Shown here: in pieces, positions 49,543-58,950 of the stretch | Numbering within the stretch: the stretch's first letter is position 1 | Layout: each line of letters opens with the position of its first letter | DNA from: Leisingera sp. S132 | GTDB lineage: Bacteria; Pseudomonadota; Alphaproteobacteria; Rhodobacterales; Rhodobacteraceae | NCBI RefSeq assembly: GCF_025144465.1 | Contig: NZ_CP083553.1 | Span: 3,217,001-3,281,000 of the forward strand | Direction: 5' to 3' | DNA length: 64,000 nucleotides | Position numbers and translations under genes: made by a program | The notes under the pieces: generated by a model | Databases searched by the model: none | The model's input: the letters and a program-made list of their open reading frames with translations, nothing else | Told to the model about the DNA's origin: nothing

Positions 49543-50439
49543 TCAGCGCGGCTCGATCCCGGCCGGCTCCAGCTTGTGCTCCGGCTCCACGTGAATCACC
49601 GCCTGCACATCAGGAATGGCGTCACGAAGGGCGGCCTCGACCCGGTCGCAGATTTCATGGGCAGCGCGCACAGACATGGCACCGTCGACCACCATGTGGA
49701 ACTCGACAAACAAGGCGCGGCCTGCACGGCGGGTTTTCAGACCATGCACCTGCATTGCGCCGTTTGCGGTGCGGTGAATGATCTTCTCGATCCGGATGCG
49801 CTCCTCCGCCGGGGCGGCGGTGTCCATCAGGCCATTCACGGAGGCCGCGATCACCAGCCAGCCCTCGCGCAGGATGTTGACACCAACCAGCAGCGCCAAG
49901 AGAGGGTCAAGCACTGCCCAGCCGGTGGCAAGCGCCAGAAGCAGCCCGGCCAGCACCCCGGCAGAGGTCCAGACATCGCTCATCAGGTGGCGGCCGCCGG
50001 CGGACAAGGCCGGGGACTTCAACCGTGTGCCCGTGCGCAGCAGAACCCGCGCCCAAGCGAGGTTCACCAGCATCGCCAGCGCGTTCACTCCCATGCCGGC
50101 AGCGCCCCAGGCGGGATCGCTTGCGCGGGACAGCGCAGTGAACGCCTCGTGCAGGATCACCAGGGCAGCGATCACGATCAGGATGCCCTCGATCACCGCC
50201 GAGAAGTATTCCGCCTTGTGGTGGCCGTAGGGGTGGCCTGCATCGGGGGGCCGCTGGGCATAGCGCACCGCGAACCATGCCATTACCGCACCGCCGATGT
50301 TAACAAGCGATTCCAGCGCGTCCGACAAAAGCGCCACGGAGCCGGTCATTTGCCAGGCGGCCACCTTGAGCGCCATGACCGCCAGCGCGACCAGGATGGA
50401 GCCGGTTGCAAGTTGTTCTGCGCTGAGCCTTTGCTTCAT
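49543..50439 (-). CDS. cation diffusion facilitator transporter
   Basis: The 298-residue protein has six membrane segments, the metal site VALLSDALESLVN and DAGHPYGHHKAEYFSAV, and a C-terminal cytoplasmic domain with VHGLKTRRAGRALFVEFHMVVD. It exports divalent metal (Zn, Fe, Co or Mn) in exchange for protons. It lies 17 nt after the TSUP gene and may share its transcript. Confidence 0.92.
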   Translation of the reverse strand: MKQRLSAEQLATGSILVALAVMALKVAAWQMTGSVALLSDALESLVNIGGAVMAWFAVRYAQRPPDAGHPYGHHKAEYFSAVIEGILIVIAALVILHEAFTALSRASDPAWGAAGMGVNALAMLVNLAWARVLLRTGTRLKSPALSAGGRHLMSDVWTSAGVLAGLLLALATGWAVLDPLLALLVGVNILREGWLVIAASVNGLMDTAAPAEERIRIEKIIHRTANGAMQVHGLKTRRAGRALFVEFHMVVDGAMSVRAAHEICDRVEAALRDAIPDVQAVIHVEPEHKLEPAGIEPR

Positions 50440-50456
50440 GGTGCCCTGCCCCCCTG

Positions 50457-51224
50457 CTACATCAGCACGCCGCGGCGCAGCAGGTTCAAACCGGCGATCA
50501 GCAGCACCACCAGCGTTGCGCGGCGGAACAGCACCTGATCGATCCGGTCATGCAGCTGCCCGCCGATCCACATGCCCGCCACCGCCGGCACAACAAGCGC
50601 CAGCGAAAAGGGCGCGGTCTCAGTGCGGATCACGCCGGAGCCGATATGCGCCACCAGCAGCGCCACCGCGCCAAGGCCGTAGATCACCCCCTGCACCCGG
50701 ATCTGTTCTGTCTTTTCAGTATTCAAGGCAGTCAGATAGGCAACGGTTGGCGGTCCCCAAACGCCGGAAACCCCACCAATCAGGCCCGCAATGCCGCCGA
50801 CAACAGCCTCGCTGCGGCGGGAAGGATTGGTTATGGTGAATGTCTTGCCCATCAGCTGGATGCAGGCAAAAACGGTAACCGGCAGGCCAATGACCAAGAG
50901 CAGCGCCTGTTGCGGCAGCAGCCGCACGGACTGGGCGCTGAGCAGCAGGCAAACAAGGCCGATCAGCAAAAACACGTGGAACTTGCGGATCGAGGCCAGG
51001 GCCGCCGCAGGCCCCTGGCGCAGCGCCTGCATGCCGTTTGTCACCAGCGTGGGAAGAATGAGCCCGGCCAGCGCCAGGTCCGGTGCCAGGAACATGCTGA
51101 GGCCGGAGATGAAGATCATCGGCATGGCAAAGCCCACCAGGCCTTTGACCGTGCCCGCCAGCAGCGCGATGCCAAAGGCCGCTGCCAGCTCTGCCGGGGA
51201 AAGAAGCGAAAACAATGCGGTCAT
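50457..51224 (-). CDS. TSUP (TauE/SafE) family permease
   Basis: The 255-residue protein has about eight membrane segments and TSUP features such as GTVKGLVGFAMPMIF and GGIAGLIGGVSGVWGPPTVAYL. Members export or import sulfite, sulfoacetate or similar organic anions; the substrate cannot be told. It is directly upstream of the CDF gene. Confidence 0.88.
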   Translation of the reverse strand: MTALFSLLSPAELAAAFGIALLAGTVKGLVGFAMPMIFISGLSMFLAPDLALAGLILPTLVTNGMQALRQGPAAALASIRKFHVFLLIGLVCLLLSAQSVRLLPQQALLLVIGLPVTVFACIQLMGKTFTITNPSRRSEAVVGGIAGLIGGVSGVWGPPTVAYLTALNTEKTEQIRVQGVIYGLGAVALLVAHIGSGVIRTETAPFSLALVVPAVAGMWIGGQLHDRIDQVLFRRATLVVLLIAGLNLLRRGVLM

Positions 51225-51369
51225 ACCTCCGCTCTACCACATCCGCAGCGTGCTGCACGGGCAAAATCAACACGCAAGATTTGATCCAAATGACGCACCC
51301 GTGAGTATTTTTGTTGCGCTGCACCTGCAAAATGATTTACCACCGGGCGACCGAAGAAGGATCTGATTC

Positions 51370-53055
51370 ATGGCCCACGACGGACAGGACTTGCATATGA
51401 AACCGACTCTCATTCCCGACCTGCTGGCGCTGACCGGCGCCGCGCTGGAACCGCTGGACCAGCTGCTTGAGGCCGCGCGCGCCTCCGTCAAGGACATGGT
51501 GAGCAGCGACGGCCGTGTCTCCGGCAAGCTGATCGAGGAAAACCAGGTGGCGGCGCATGGTCTGTCCTGGCTGGCCACTTATGTCTACTCGCTGCGTCAG
51601 ATGCAGAAATGGGCCGAAAAGCTGCAGGGCGAGGGCAAGTTCGGCGAGATGGAGCAGTTGCTGCACCAGATCGGATTTGGCGAATACCTGTGGCAGGTCT
51701 ACGGCGGCATCCAGATGAACCAGGGCGAGATCATCCGCCTGCAGGACCTGGGCCTGAGCCAGGACGCCCAGCGTGGGCTGATGGTGCCTGCTGTTATGAC
51801 GCTGTGCGAGCGGGGCAACAGCCAGGCCGCCCGCACCCGTCTGGTACAGCTGATGGAGGAACAGGCCGGTTCCACCATGTTCGGCGCCTCCGGCCTGGAG
51901 GAAGAGCTGGAAATGATCCGCGACCAGTTCCGCCGCTACGCGGTGGAGAAGGTCGAGCCGAATGCCCATGAGTGGCACCTGAAGGATGAGCTGATCCCGA
52001 TGGAAGTGATCGAAGAGCTGGCAGAGATGGGCGTCTTCGGGCTGACCATCCCGGAGGAATACGGCGGGTTCGGCCTGTCCAAGGCCTCGATGGTTGTGGT
52101 CTCCGAGGAGCTGTCGCGCGGCTATATCGGTGTCGGCTCGCTGGGCACCCGCTCTGAGATTGCGGCGGAGCTGATCCTCTGCGGCGGCACCGAGGAGCAG
52201 AAGGCCAACTGGCTGCCGAAACTGGCCAGCGCCGAAATCCTGCCCACTGCCGTTTTCACCGAGCCGAACACCGGCTCCGACCTCGGCTCTTTGCGGACCC
52301 GCGCGGTCAAGGACGAGAACGGCGATTACAAGATCACCGGCAACAAGACCTGGATCACCCATGCCGCCCGCACCCATGTGATGACGCTGCTGGCGCGCAC
52401 CGATCCAAACACCACCGACCACCGCGGGCTGTCGATGTTTTTGGCGGAGAAGACCCCGGGCACCGACGAGGCCCCCTTCCCCACCCCCGGCATGACCGGC
52501 GGTGAGATCGAGGTGCTGGGCTACCGCGGCATGAAGGAATACGAGCTGGGCTTCGACAATTTCCACGTGAAGCAGGAAAACCTGCTGGGCGGCGCGGAGA
52601 ACAAGGGCTTCAAACAGCTGATGGAGACCTTTGAATCGGCCCGAATCCAGACTGCCGCCCGTGCCATCGGCGTGGCGCAGTCGGCGCTGGACATCGCCAT
52701 GCAGTACGCGCAGGAGCGCAAGCAGTTCGGCAAGTCGCTGATCAATTTCCCGCGGGTCTCGGGCAAGCTGGCGATGATGGCGGTGGAGATCATGATCGCC
52801 CGGCAGCTCACCTATTTCTCGGCCTGGGAAAAGGACCACGGCCACCGCTGCGACCTGGAGGCCGGCATGGCCAAGCTCTTGGGCGCACGGGTTGCCTGGG
52901 CGGCGGCCGACAATGGCTTGCAGATCCACGGCGGCAATGGATTTGCAATGGAGTACAAGATCTCCCGCGTGCTGTGCGATGCCCGTATCCTCAACATTTT
53001 CGAAGGCGCCGCCGAGATCCAGGCGCAGGTCATCGCCCGCCGCTTGCTGGGCTGA
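51370..53055 (+). CDS. mcd: (2S)-methylsuccinyl-CoA dehydrogenase
   Basis: The 561-residue protein has an extra N-terminal helical domain of about 170 residues before a normal acyl-CoA dehydrogenase fold, with PTAVFTEPNTGSDLGSLRTRA, TGNKTWITHAARTHVM, GYRGMKEYELGFDNF and the C-terminal INFPRVSGKLAMM and GGNGFAMEYKISRVLCDARI. That length and N-terminal part mark Mcd of the ethylmalonyl-CoA pathway, which replaces the glyoxylate cycle. AAGGA lies 8 nt before ATG 51370. Electrons go to ETF, coded in the same window. A terminator follows. Confidence 0.9.
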   Translation: MAHDGQDLHMKPTLIPDLLALTGAALEPLDQLLEAARASVKDMVSSDGRVSGKLIEENQVAAHGLSWLATYVYSLRQMQKWAEKLQGEGKFGEMEQLLHQIGFGEYLWQVYGGIQMNQGEIIRLQDLGLSQDAQRGLMVPAVMTLCERGNSQAARTRLVQLMEEQAGSTMFGASGLEEELEMIRDQFRRYAVEKVEPNAHEWHLKDELIPMEVIEELAEMGVFGLTIPEEYGGFGLSKASMVVVSEELSRGYIGVGSLGTRSEIAAELILCGGTEEQKANWLPKLASAEILPTAVFTEPNTGSDLGSLRTRAVKDENGDYKITGNKTWITHAARTHVMTLLARTDPNTTDHRGLSMFLAEKTPGTDEAPFPTPGMTGGEIEVLGYRGMKEYELGFDNFHVKQENLLGGAENKGFKQLMETFESARIQTAARAIGVAQSALDIAMQYAQERKQFGKSLINFPRVSGKLAMMAVEIMIARQLTYFSAWEKDHGHRCDLEAGMAKLLGARVAWAAADNGLQIHGGNGFAMEYKISRVLCDARILNIFEGAAEIQAQVIARRLLG

Positions 53056-53095
53056 CCGCTGTCAGAGACCACCGCAGGGGAGCAATCCCCTCCTT

Positions 53096-53121
53096 GCCCG
53101 GCGTTCGCGCCGGGCTTTTTT
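53096..53121 (+). terminator. intrinsic terminator after mcd
   Basis: An 8-bp stem (53096-53103 with 53108-53115) capped by the stable TTCG tetraloop and followed by six T residues. Confidence 0.93.
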
Positions 53122-53227
53122 GTCCGGAATCGCGTTTCATGCGTCCAGCCCGCAACCCTTCCGCAAAATAAATCTGTTTCCGATTCAGGTTATTCGCAGC
53201 CAGGCAAAACCAGTTTAACAAGGAGGC

Positions 53228-53911
53228 ATGACCTTCCTGCGCTGCCTGTTTCTGCCCTTTCTGTTTCTGCTGTCCGCCTGCGGCGATACGGTGCCGGAAG
53301 GCCAGTCCGCACGTATTCTTGCGATGGGGGATTCCCTTCTGGCCTGGCACAGCCTGGCGGGCAAATCCATTTCGGACACGGTATCGCGGGAATTGCAGGA
53401 ACCGGTGGTGGACCGCTCGGTCTCAGCCGCGCGGATCCTCTACAAGCTGCCGGTTTCCGGTGCTGCAGGCATGAACATCGGCAAGCAGTACACGCCTGGC
53501 GAATGGGACTGGGTGATCGTGAACGGCGGCGGCAACGACCTGTGGCTCGGCTGCGGCTGCTTTGCCTGCGACCGCAAGATGGACAGGCTGATTTCCTCTG
53601 ACGGAAGCACGGGCGCGATTCCGGCGATGCTTATCGGATTGCGCGAAACCGGAGCCAAGGTGATCTACGTCGGCTATCTGCGCAGCCCCGGCGTGGGATC
53701 GCTGATCGAGCATTGCCGGGACGAAGGCAACGAGCTGGAAGCCCGCATCACCCGTCTGGCATCGCAGGAGGACGGTATTTTCTTCCTGTCGAACAAGGAC
53801 CTGGTGCCCTATGGCGACCGCTCCTACCACGCAGCGGACATGATCCACCCGTCGGTCAAGGCCAGCAACGAGATCGGCCGCAAGGTTGCGGAGATCATCC
53901 GGCAGAACTGA
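53228..53911 (+). CDS. SGNH/GDSL hydrolase lipoprotein
   Basis: The 227-residue protein has a lipoprotein signal ending in LLSAC (Cys18) and the SGNH blocks: GDSLLAWH with the nucleophile Ser, VNGGGNDLWLG with Asn, and ADMIHPS with the catalytic Asp-x-x-His. It is a periplasmic esterase or lipase-like enzyme of unknown substrate. The ribosome site AAGGAGG is only 1 nt from ATG 53228, unusually close; a CTG at 53237 would give better spacing but would cut the signal. Confidence 0.85.
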   Translation: MTFLRCLFLPFLFLLSACGDTVPEGQSARILAMGDSLLAWHSLAGKSISDTVSRELQEPVVDRSVSAARILYKLPVSGAAGMNIGKQYTPGEWDWVIVNGGGNDLWLGCGCFACDRKMDRLISSDGSTGAIPAMLIGLRETGAKVIYVGYLRSPGVGSLIEHCRDEGNELEARITRLASQEDGIFFLSNKDLVPYGDRSYHAADMIHPSVKASNEIGRKVAEIIRQN

Positions 53912-53952
53912 AAGGAAAGGCTCCCGCCCCCTTGGCTGCGCATTCACGGAAT

Positions 53953-54060
53953 GCGTCCAAGGCGTTGGGCCTGGCGCCGTGCTTCGCACGGCGCGGAAGC
54001 ACTCCCTTTGAACGGCGCGGCAGGCACCGCGCACCGCGCGGTGCCGGGCCCAACGGACGC
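53953..54060. repeat. three-way-junction palindromic element
   Basis: An outer stem joins GCGTCC...GTTGGGCC (53953-53971, with a 5-nt bulge) to GGCCCAACGGACGC (54047-54060). Inside stand two perfect hairpins: 53974-53994 (9-bp stem, loop TTC) and 54023-54045 (10-bp stem, loop ACC). The whole resembles an interspersed palindromic repeat or a structured RNA. It lies between the SGNH and META lipoprotein genes and does not encode a protein. Confidence 0.55.
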
Positions 54061-54173
54061 AAGGCATTTGGGATGCCGCAGCGGCGGGCGGGAGACACAT
54101 CGTGCGGTTGTTGCCTTGTGCGAACCGCCGTTGACCTCCAAAGTAGTTGAAGACACTGCTGCCGGAGGCCGTC

Positions 54174-54566
54174 ATGCTGCGCGCTGTTCTGATCACTTCC
54201 CTGTTGCTGCCGAGCGCCTGCACAGGCGATGAAACCCTGTCGGCCTATGGTGCCGCCGGCAACGCATGGCGGTTGCAAAGCATTGACGGGACCGCCTTTG
54301 CCGCCGATGCCACCCTCACCTTTCCGGAACCGGGCAAGATCGCCGGTCAGGCGCCTTGCAACAGGTTTCTGGGCAGCCAGAGCGCGCCCTACCCCTGGTT
54401 TGAGACCGGCCCGCTGGCGGTGACGCGCATGGCCTGCCCGGAGCTGGAGGCGGAGACGGCTTTCCTGAAAGCGCTGCAGGAGATGACGCTGGCAGAGGTC
54501 TCAGGCGATGTGTTGATCCTCAGCAATGATGCGGGGCGCGAGATGCTGTTCAAAGCCGGCGGCTGA
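54174..54566 (+). CDS. META-domain (HslJ-like) lipoprotein
   Basis: The 130-residue product starts [16 protein letters not shown] at ATG 54174 with GGAGG 5 nt upstream. After the lipobox Cys it has the META pattern [37 protein letters not shown] and [18 protein letters not shown]. HslJ-like proteins are heat-inducible envelope lipoproteins of unclear role. Its 3' end overlaps the convergent recO by 17 bp. Confidence 0.85.
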   Translation: MLRAVLITSLLLPSACTGDETLSAYGAAGNAWRLQSIDGTAFAADATLTFPEPGKIAGQAPCNRFLGSQSAPYPWFETGPLAVTRMACPELEAETAFLKALQEMTLAEVSGDVLILSNDAGREMLFKAGG

Positions 54567-55275
54567 GCAGATCCAGCAGCCGGGCCCGCGCCTCTGGCGG
54601 CGGGTGATTGCCCAGCGACGGGGCCAGATGCGCCTCCAGGAAATGCCCGGTCGTGCGCAAGGCCTGGATGATTTCGGCGTCTTCCGCATCGCCCAGGCCC
54701 AGCATCACAGGCGGCAGCGGCAGCAGGCGGTCTGCCCAGTCTCCGGCGCCTTCACGTGAAACAGCCCGGCCGGTTTTTGGCGAGACATAGGCCAGGCCGA
54801 AACGGCTGCCGGTCACGGCGCAGGCCGACAGGTCCAGTCCAAAGCCCATCTCCTCCAAAAGCGCCATCTCCCAGCGCAGGTAGGCGAGCGGCCAGAGGTC
54901 CTCGTTGCCCAGCAGGTCCAGCAGCTGTTCGCTGCGGCTGTAAAGACCAGCGTGCGGTTCGCGCTCCGGCAGGCAGAAGGACAACAGCGCGGTGACTGTG
55001 TTCAGCCCGGCCAGCGCCAGCCGGCCGGAGAGCGCCGCGGCAGCGCGGCTGCGCAGGGGTTCAGCGTGATAGCTGCCCAGGTGATCCTCCAGCCGCGCCC
55101 GCCAGGACACATCCAGCTGTGCACCGGGCTGCAGGACCGGCGCCATCCGGCGGCCGGCGCCGCCACGCACCACGCCTGCGTGACGCCCGTGTTCTTCGGT
55201 GAAGACGTCAATGATGGCCGAGCTTTCGCCGTGGCGGCGCACCGAAAGCAATATGCCGTGATCACGCCATTCCAA
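54550..55275 (-). CDS. recO: DNA repair protein RecO
   Basis: The 241-residue protein begins [41 protein letters not shown], the RecO OB-fold N-terminus, from TTG 55275. GGAGG lies 7 nt before this TTG; the longer reading to 55335 has no such site. RecO loads RecA with RecR at gaps. It is downstream of era and the DUF1491 gene, the usual alphaproteobacterial order. Confidence 0.92.
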   Translation of the reverse strand: MEWRDHGILLSVRRHGESSAIIDVFTEEHGRHAGVVRGGAGRRMAPVLQPGAQLDVSWRARLEDHLGSYHAEPLRSRAAAALSGRLALAGLNTVTALLSFCLPEREPHAGLYSRSEQLLDLLGNEDLWPLAYLRWEMALLEEMGFGLDLSACAVTGSRFGLAYVSPKTGRAVSREGAGDWADRLLPLPPVMLGLGDAEDAEIIQALRTTGHFLEAHLAPSLGNHPPPEARARLLDLLSRRL

Positions 55276-55344
55276 AAGCGGGCCTCCCTGTCCTGCAGTC
55301 CGCCCCAACAGAGCGCATTGCCGGATGGGCTGCAAGCAGCAGGG

Positions 55345-55674
55345 TCATTCCAGGCCGGGTTCGTCCAGCAGATGACGGCCCTGGCGGTCCTCCACCTCAA
55401 TCACCCAGAGATCCGGATCGAAGTTCCGCTGCCGGCTTATTGAAGCATCGACGTCCATTTCGGCACCTGCGGCCAATTCATCCCATTTGCGGTTGCCGGT
55501 CATCAGGTCATAGGTGCGGTGAAAGGCGCGGGCCTGGCCATCCAGAGTGTTGAGTTTGACGAGCACCGCGCCGGCGGTGTCATCGCCGTGGGAGGTTACA
55601 AAGGCCGGGATATCCTGGAACCGCAGGCGGGCCAGGTAGGCGTCGACCCAGAAGCGGGCGGTGAGGCGGGTCAT
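55345..55674 (-). CDS. DUF1491 family protein
   Basis: The 109-residue protein begins MTRLTARFWVDAYLARLRF and has GAVLVKLNTLDG and DLWVIEVEDRQGRHLLDEPGLE, the pattern of DUF1491, a small alphaproteobacterial family of unknown function. It sits between era and recO, its usual place, 88 nt after era. Confidence 0.88.
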   Translation of the reverse strand: MTRLTARFWVDAYLARLRFQDIPAFVTSHGDDTAGAVLVKLNTLDGQARAFHRTYDLMTGNRKWDELAAGAEMDVDASISRQRNFDPDLWVIEVEDRQGRHLLDEPGLE

Positions 55675-55762
55675 GCCGCGCCCCCGCCTGTGACAGCGCC
55701 TGCCGATAGTGCGGGAGCCTCCGGCGGGAGTATTTTCACAAAGGTGAAAAGCATGGGCTTCT

Positions 55763-56671
55763 TCAGTTGCCGTCTTTGAAGTCGAGACCCATTTCCGAAT
55801 AGCGCTCGGCCTCTTCCAGCCAGTTCGGGCGCACCTTCACCTGCAGGAACAGATGCACCTTACGGCCCAGGAACTCTTCCAGCTCGGCGCGGGCGGCCTG
55901 GGAGACGGCTTTAATGGTCTCGCCGCGCTTGCCCAGAACAATGCCCTTGTGGCCGTCGCGGACCACATAGATCATCTGGTCGACCCGGGCGGAGCCGTCC
56001 TTGCGCTCTTCCCATTTCTCGGTCTCAACCGTCAGCTGGTAGGGCAGTTCCTGGTGCAGGCGCAGGGTCAGCTTCTCGCGGGTCATTTCCGCCGCGATCA
56101 TCCGCATCGGCAGATCAGCGATCTGGTCCTCGGGGTAGAGCCAGGGGCTTTCCGGCAGCTTGCCCGCCAGCCATTGACGCAGGTCGTCGACGCCGTGGCC
56201 GCGCTCAGCCGAGATCATGAAGGTTTCCGCAAAAGTATAGCGGCTGTTCAGATCCTGGGCGAGGCCAAGGAGTTTTTCAGCCGGCACCCTGTCGATCTTG
56301 TTGATTGCCAGCGCCACGGTGCGGCCTTCGCCGATTTCCGAAAGGCCTTCGAGGATGGTTTCCACCCCTTCGGTGATGCCGCGGTGGGCCTCCACCATCA
56401 GCACCACGACATCGGCGTCCGCAGCCCCGCCCCAGGCGGCGGCAACCATCGCGCGGTCCAGGCGGCGGCGGGGTTTGAACAGGCCCGGCGTGTCAACGAA
56501 CACCAGCTGCGCGTCGCCCTCCATCGCCACGCCGCGGATGCGGGCGCGGGTGGTCTGCACCTTGTGGGTCACGATCGAGACTTTGGCCCCGACCATGCGG
56601 TTCAGAAGGGTGGATTTGCCCGCGTTGGGCTCTCCGATCAGGGCAACGAATCCGGCGCGTGTGGTCATCAA
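55763..56671 (-). CDS. era: GTPase Era
   Basis: The 302-residue protein has G1 ALIGEPNAGKSTLLN, G3 DTPGLFKPRRRLDRAM, G4 NKID and a C-terminal KH domain around IVLGKRGETIKAVSQAARAELEEFLGRKVHLFLQVKV. Era binds the 3' end of 16S rRNA and helps 30S maturation. The usual direct rnc-era neighbourhood is broken here by a divergent multicopper oxidase gene. Confidence 0.97.
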   Translation of the reverse strand: MMTTRAGFVALIGEPNAGKSTLLNRMVGAKVSIVTHKVQTTRARIRGVAMEGDAQLVFVDTPGLFKPRRRLDRAMVAAAWGGAADADVVVLMVEAHRGITEGVETILEGLSEIGEGRTVALAINKIDRVPAEKLLGLAQDLNSRYTFAETFMISAERGHGVDDLRQWLAGKLPESPWLYPEDQIADLPMRMIAAEMTREKLTLRLHQELPYQLTVETEKWEERKDGSARVDQMIYVVRDGHKGIVLGKRGETIKAVSQAARAELEEFLGRKVHLFLQVKVRPNWLEEAERYSEMGLDFKDGN

Positions 56672-56871
56672 TACACATCCTGTTTGCAGAGCCGATCCCC
56701 TACAGGATTTTACCCACAGGGGCCAGAGGCGTTTTGAAACCGGGCTTCAGGCACAATCTCACAGGCTTGCCCTATGTCAAAGACCTGTGGCAGATCCCGT
56801 GAAAGAACCGCAGCGCCAAGCCAATCCGACAGCCAGGCCTTTCTTCGAGAGCACATAAGGGGGCTTGCCCG

Positions 56872-58269
56872 ATGAACCGCCGGGATTTTCTGCTAGGAAC
56901 TGCCGTATCCGCCGGGGCGCTTGGAGCGGGAGTGCTTGGCGCGGGGGGATGGAGCCTTGCGGGCGCGCCAGCCGCGCAACAGCTGACGATCCAGCCGGCC
57001 AGCTTTACTTTCCGTGAAACGCCGACCCAAGGGCTGGTGAGCCTGTCGCCGGATGCGCCGCCGCCGGTTTTGTTTGGCACCCAGGGCAAGCCGATGCGCC
57101 TGTGGGTTGAGAATGGCACCGAAGATTACACCGCGATGCACTGGCACGGGCTGCGGATAGCCAATGCGATGGACGGGGTGCCCTATCTGACCCAGATGCC
57201 GATCGCGGGCGGGGAGAGCTTTGACTACGCGTTTACGCCGCCGGATGCCGGCACCTACTGGTATCATCCGCATTGCATGACCATGGCGCAGATGGCGCAT
57301 GGGCTGACCGGGGTGATGGTGATCCGGGAGGCGGAGGATCCCGGGTTCGACGCCGATCAGGTGATCAACCTGCGGGATTTCCGGCTGGATGATGCGGGCG
57401 CGTTCCTGCCCTATTACACCGCACGGGGCGCGGCCCGCGGCGGGACGCATGGCAATGTGCTGACTGCAAACTGGCTGCAGGCGCCTGTCTATCACCATCC
57501 GGCAGGCGGGCTGGTGCGGCTCAGGGTGGTGAACAGCGACACCACGCGGATCTACAAGCTGCATCTGAGCACGGACCAGGCGCGGATCATTGCCTGGGAC
57601 GGGCATCCGGTGGAGATCGAACTGCCCCTGCCCTCCGCTCAGGAGCCGCTGCTGGTTGGCCCCGGACAGCGGGTGGATTTTGCAGTGCAGATGCCTGCGG
57701 AGGAGGGGCAGACGGCGGAGCTGCTGGCAGAGCTGCCGGGCCAGCCCACCCTCGTCATGGCGCGGCTGCAGTCGGTTGGCGCGGACATGGCACGGGATCT
57801 GCGGGAGCTGAAGCCGCTGCCTGCCAACCCGGTTGCCCGGCCTGATCTGGCAAACGCAGAGGTGCATGATTTCGTCTTTGGCTGGACGCCGGAGGGCGGG
57901 CCGCCGAACGACGGCTACTGCGGCTCGATGGGCTACAGTTTCTGGTCGATCAACCGCACCCCCTGGGCCGGGGATGCGGCCAAGGGGATAGGGCCGCTGG
58001 CGGTGCTAGAGAGGGGCAAGAGCTATGTCCTGCGGCTGCGGAATGAATCCCCGAACCTGCATCCGATCCACCTGCACGGGCTGGCGTTTGTGCCGGTCCG
58101 CTCCAACCTGCGGACACTGCCACCGCTGGTGACGGACACCATGCTGCTGCTGAAAGATGAGGTGGCGGACATCGCGCTGGTGGCTGACAACCCGGGCGAC
58201 TGGGCGTTTCATTGCCATGTGATCGAGCACCAGAAAACCGGCCTTGCCGGTTTCATCCGCGTGACCTGA
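56872..58269 (+). CDS. Tat-exported multicopper oxidase
   Basis: The 465-residue protein has a Tat signal (MNRRDFLLGTAVSAGALGAG). It shows all four copper blocks: MHWHGLR, YWYHPHCMTM, HPIHLHGLAF and HCHVIEHQKTGL. In the last block the axial position is Leu, as in high-potential laccase-type sites. It should oxidise phenols, Cu(I) or other metals in the periplasm. It lies between era and rnc on the other strand and ends 3 nt from the rnc stop. Confidence 0.92.
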   Translation: MNRRDFLLGTAVSAGALGAGVLGAGGWSLAGAPAAQQLTIQPASFTFRETPTQGLVSLSPDAPPPVLFGTQGKPMRLWVENGTEDYTAMHWHGLRIANAMDGVPYLTQMPIAGGESFDYAFTPPDAGTYWYHPHCMTMAQMAHGLTGVMVIREAEDPGFDADQVINLRDFRLDDAGAFLPYYTARGAARGGTHGNVLTANWLQAPVYHHPAGGLVRLRVVNSDTTRIYKLHLSTDQARIIAWDGHPVEIELPLPSAQEPLLVGPGQRVDFAVQMPAEEGQTAELLAELPGQPTLVMARLQSVGADMARDLRELKPLPANPVARPDLANAEVHDFVFGWTPEGGPPNDGYCGSMGYSFWSINRTPWAGDAAKGIGPLAVLERGKSYVLRLRNESPNLHPIHLHGLAFVPVRSNLRTLPPLVTDTMLLLKDEVADIALVADNPGDWAFHCHVIEHQKTGLAGFIRVT

Positions 58270-58272
58270 TAC

Positions 58273-58950
58273 CTAGCCGAGCTGTTCCAGCAGCGCCTTG
58301 GCGGCGGCCTGTTCGGCCTGCCGCTTGGAGCCTGCGGTGGCCTGTGCCTCTGTGCCGTCCTGAAGACGAGCCGCGATGGTGAAGACCGGCGCGTGGTCCG
58401 GGCCGCTGCGGGAGACCTCCACATAGGTCGGCACTTTCTGCCCCCGGGCCTGCGCCCATTCCTGCAGCGAGGTCTTGGCGTCGCGCGCGTCGGTTTCGAC
58501 CTGATGGATGCGGCTGCCCCAGAGGCGCAGGATCACCTCCGCTGCGGCGTCAAAGCCTGCGTCCTTGTAAACCGCGGCAATCACCGCCTCCATCGCGTCG
58601 CCCAAGAGCGCCTGCTTGCGGCGGCCGCCGGACATCATCTCGGAGCGGCCCAGCTTCAGCACAGCGCCGAGGTCGATGTCTTTGGCGACGTCGGCGCAGG
58701 CCTCCTTGCGCACCAGCGTGTTGAAGCGCGGCGCCAGCTGGCCCTCGGTTGCGGTCTTGTCATGCTCCAGCAGCGCCGTGGCCATCACCAGCCCCAGCAC
58801 CCGGTCGCCCAGGAATTCCAGACGCTGGTTGTCCTTGCGAGTGGAGGAAGACACCGACGCGTGGGTCACGGCACGCTGCAGCAGGTCGGGTCGGGTGAAC
58901 TTGTGCCCGATCCGCTCTTCAAACGCGCGCAATTCCTTGGACAGTTTCAC
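58273..58950 (-). CDS. rnc: ribonuclease III
   Basis: The 225-residue protein has the signature [16 protein letters not shown] with catalytic acidic residues, [16 protein letters not shown], and a C-terminal double-stranded RNA-binding domain. RNase III processes rRNA and cuts dsRNA. It starts inside the lepB stop (ATGA overlap). Confidence 0.97.
   Translation of the reverse strand: MKLSKELRAFEERIGHKFTRPDLLQRAVTHASVSSSTRKDNQRLEFLGDRVLGLVMATALLEHDKTATEGQLAPRFNTLVRKEACADVAKDIDLGAVLKLGRSEMMSGGRRKQALLGDAMEAVIAAVYKDAGFDAAAEVILRLWGSRIHQVETDARDAKTSLQEWAQARGQKVPTYVEVSRSGPDHAPVFTIAARLQDGTEAQATAGSKRQAEQAAAKALLEQLG

Noticed and set aside
53912-54173. Small ORFs in the palindromic stretch before the META gene
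   Set aside because: They are made of the palindrome arms and contain no recognisable features.
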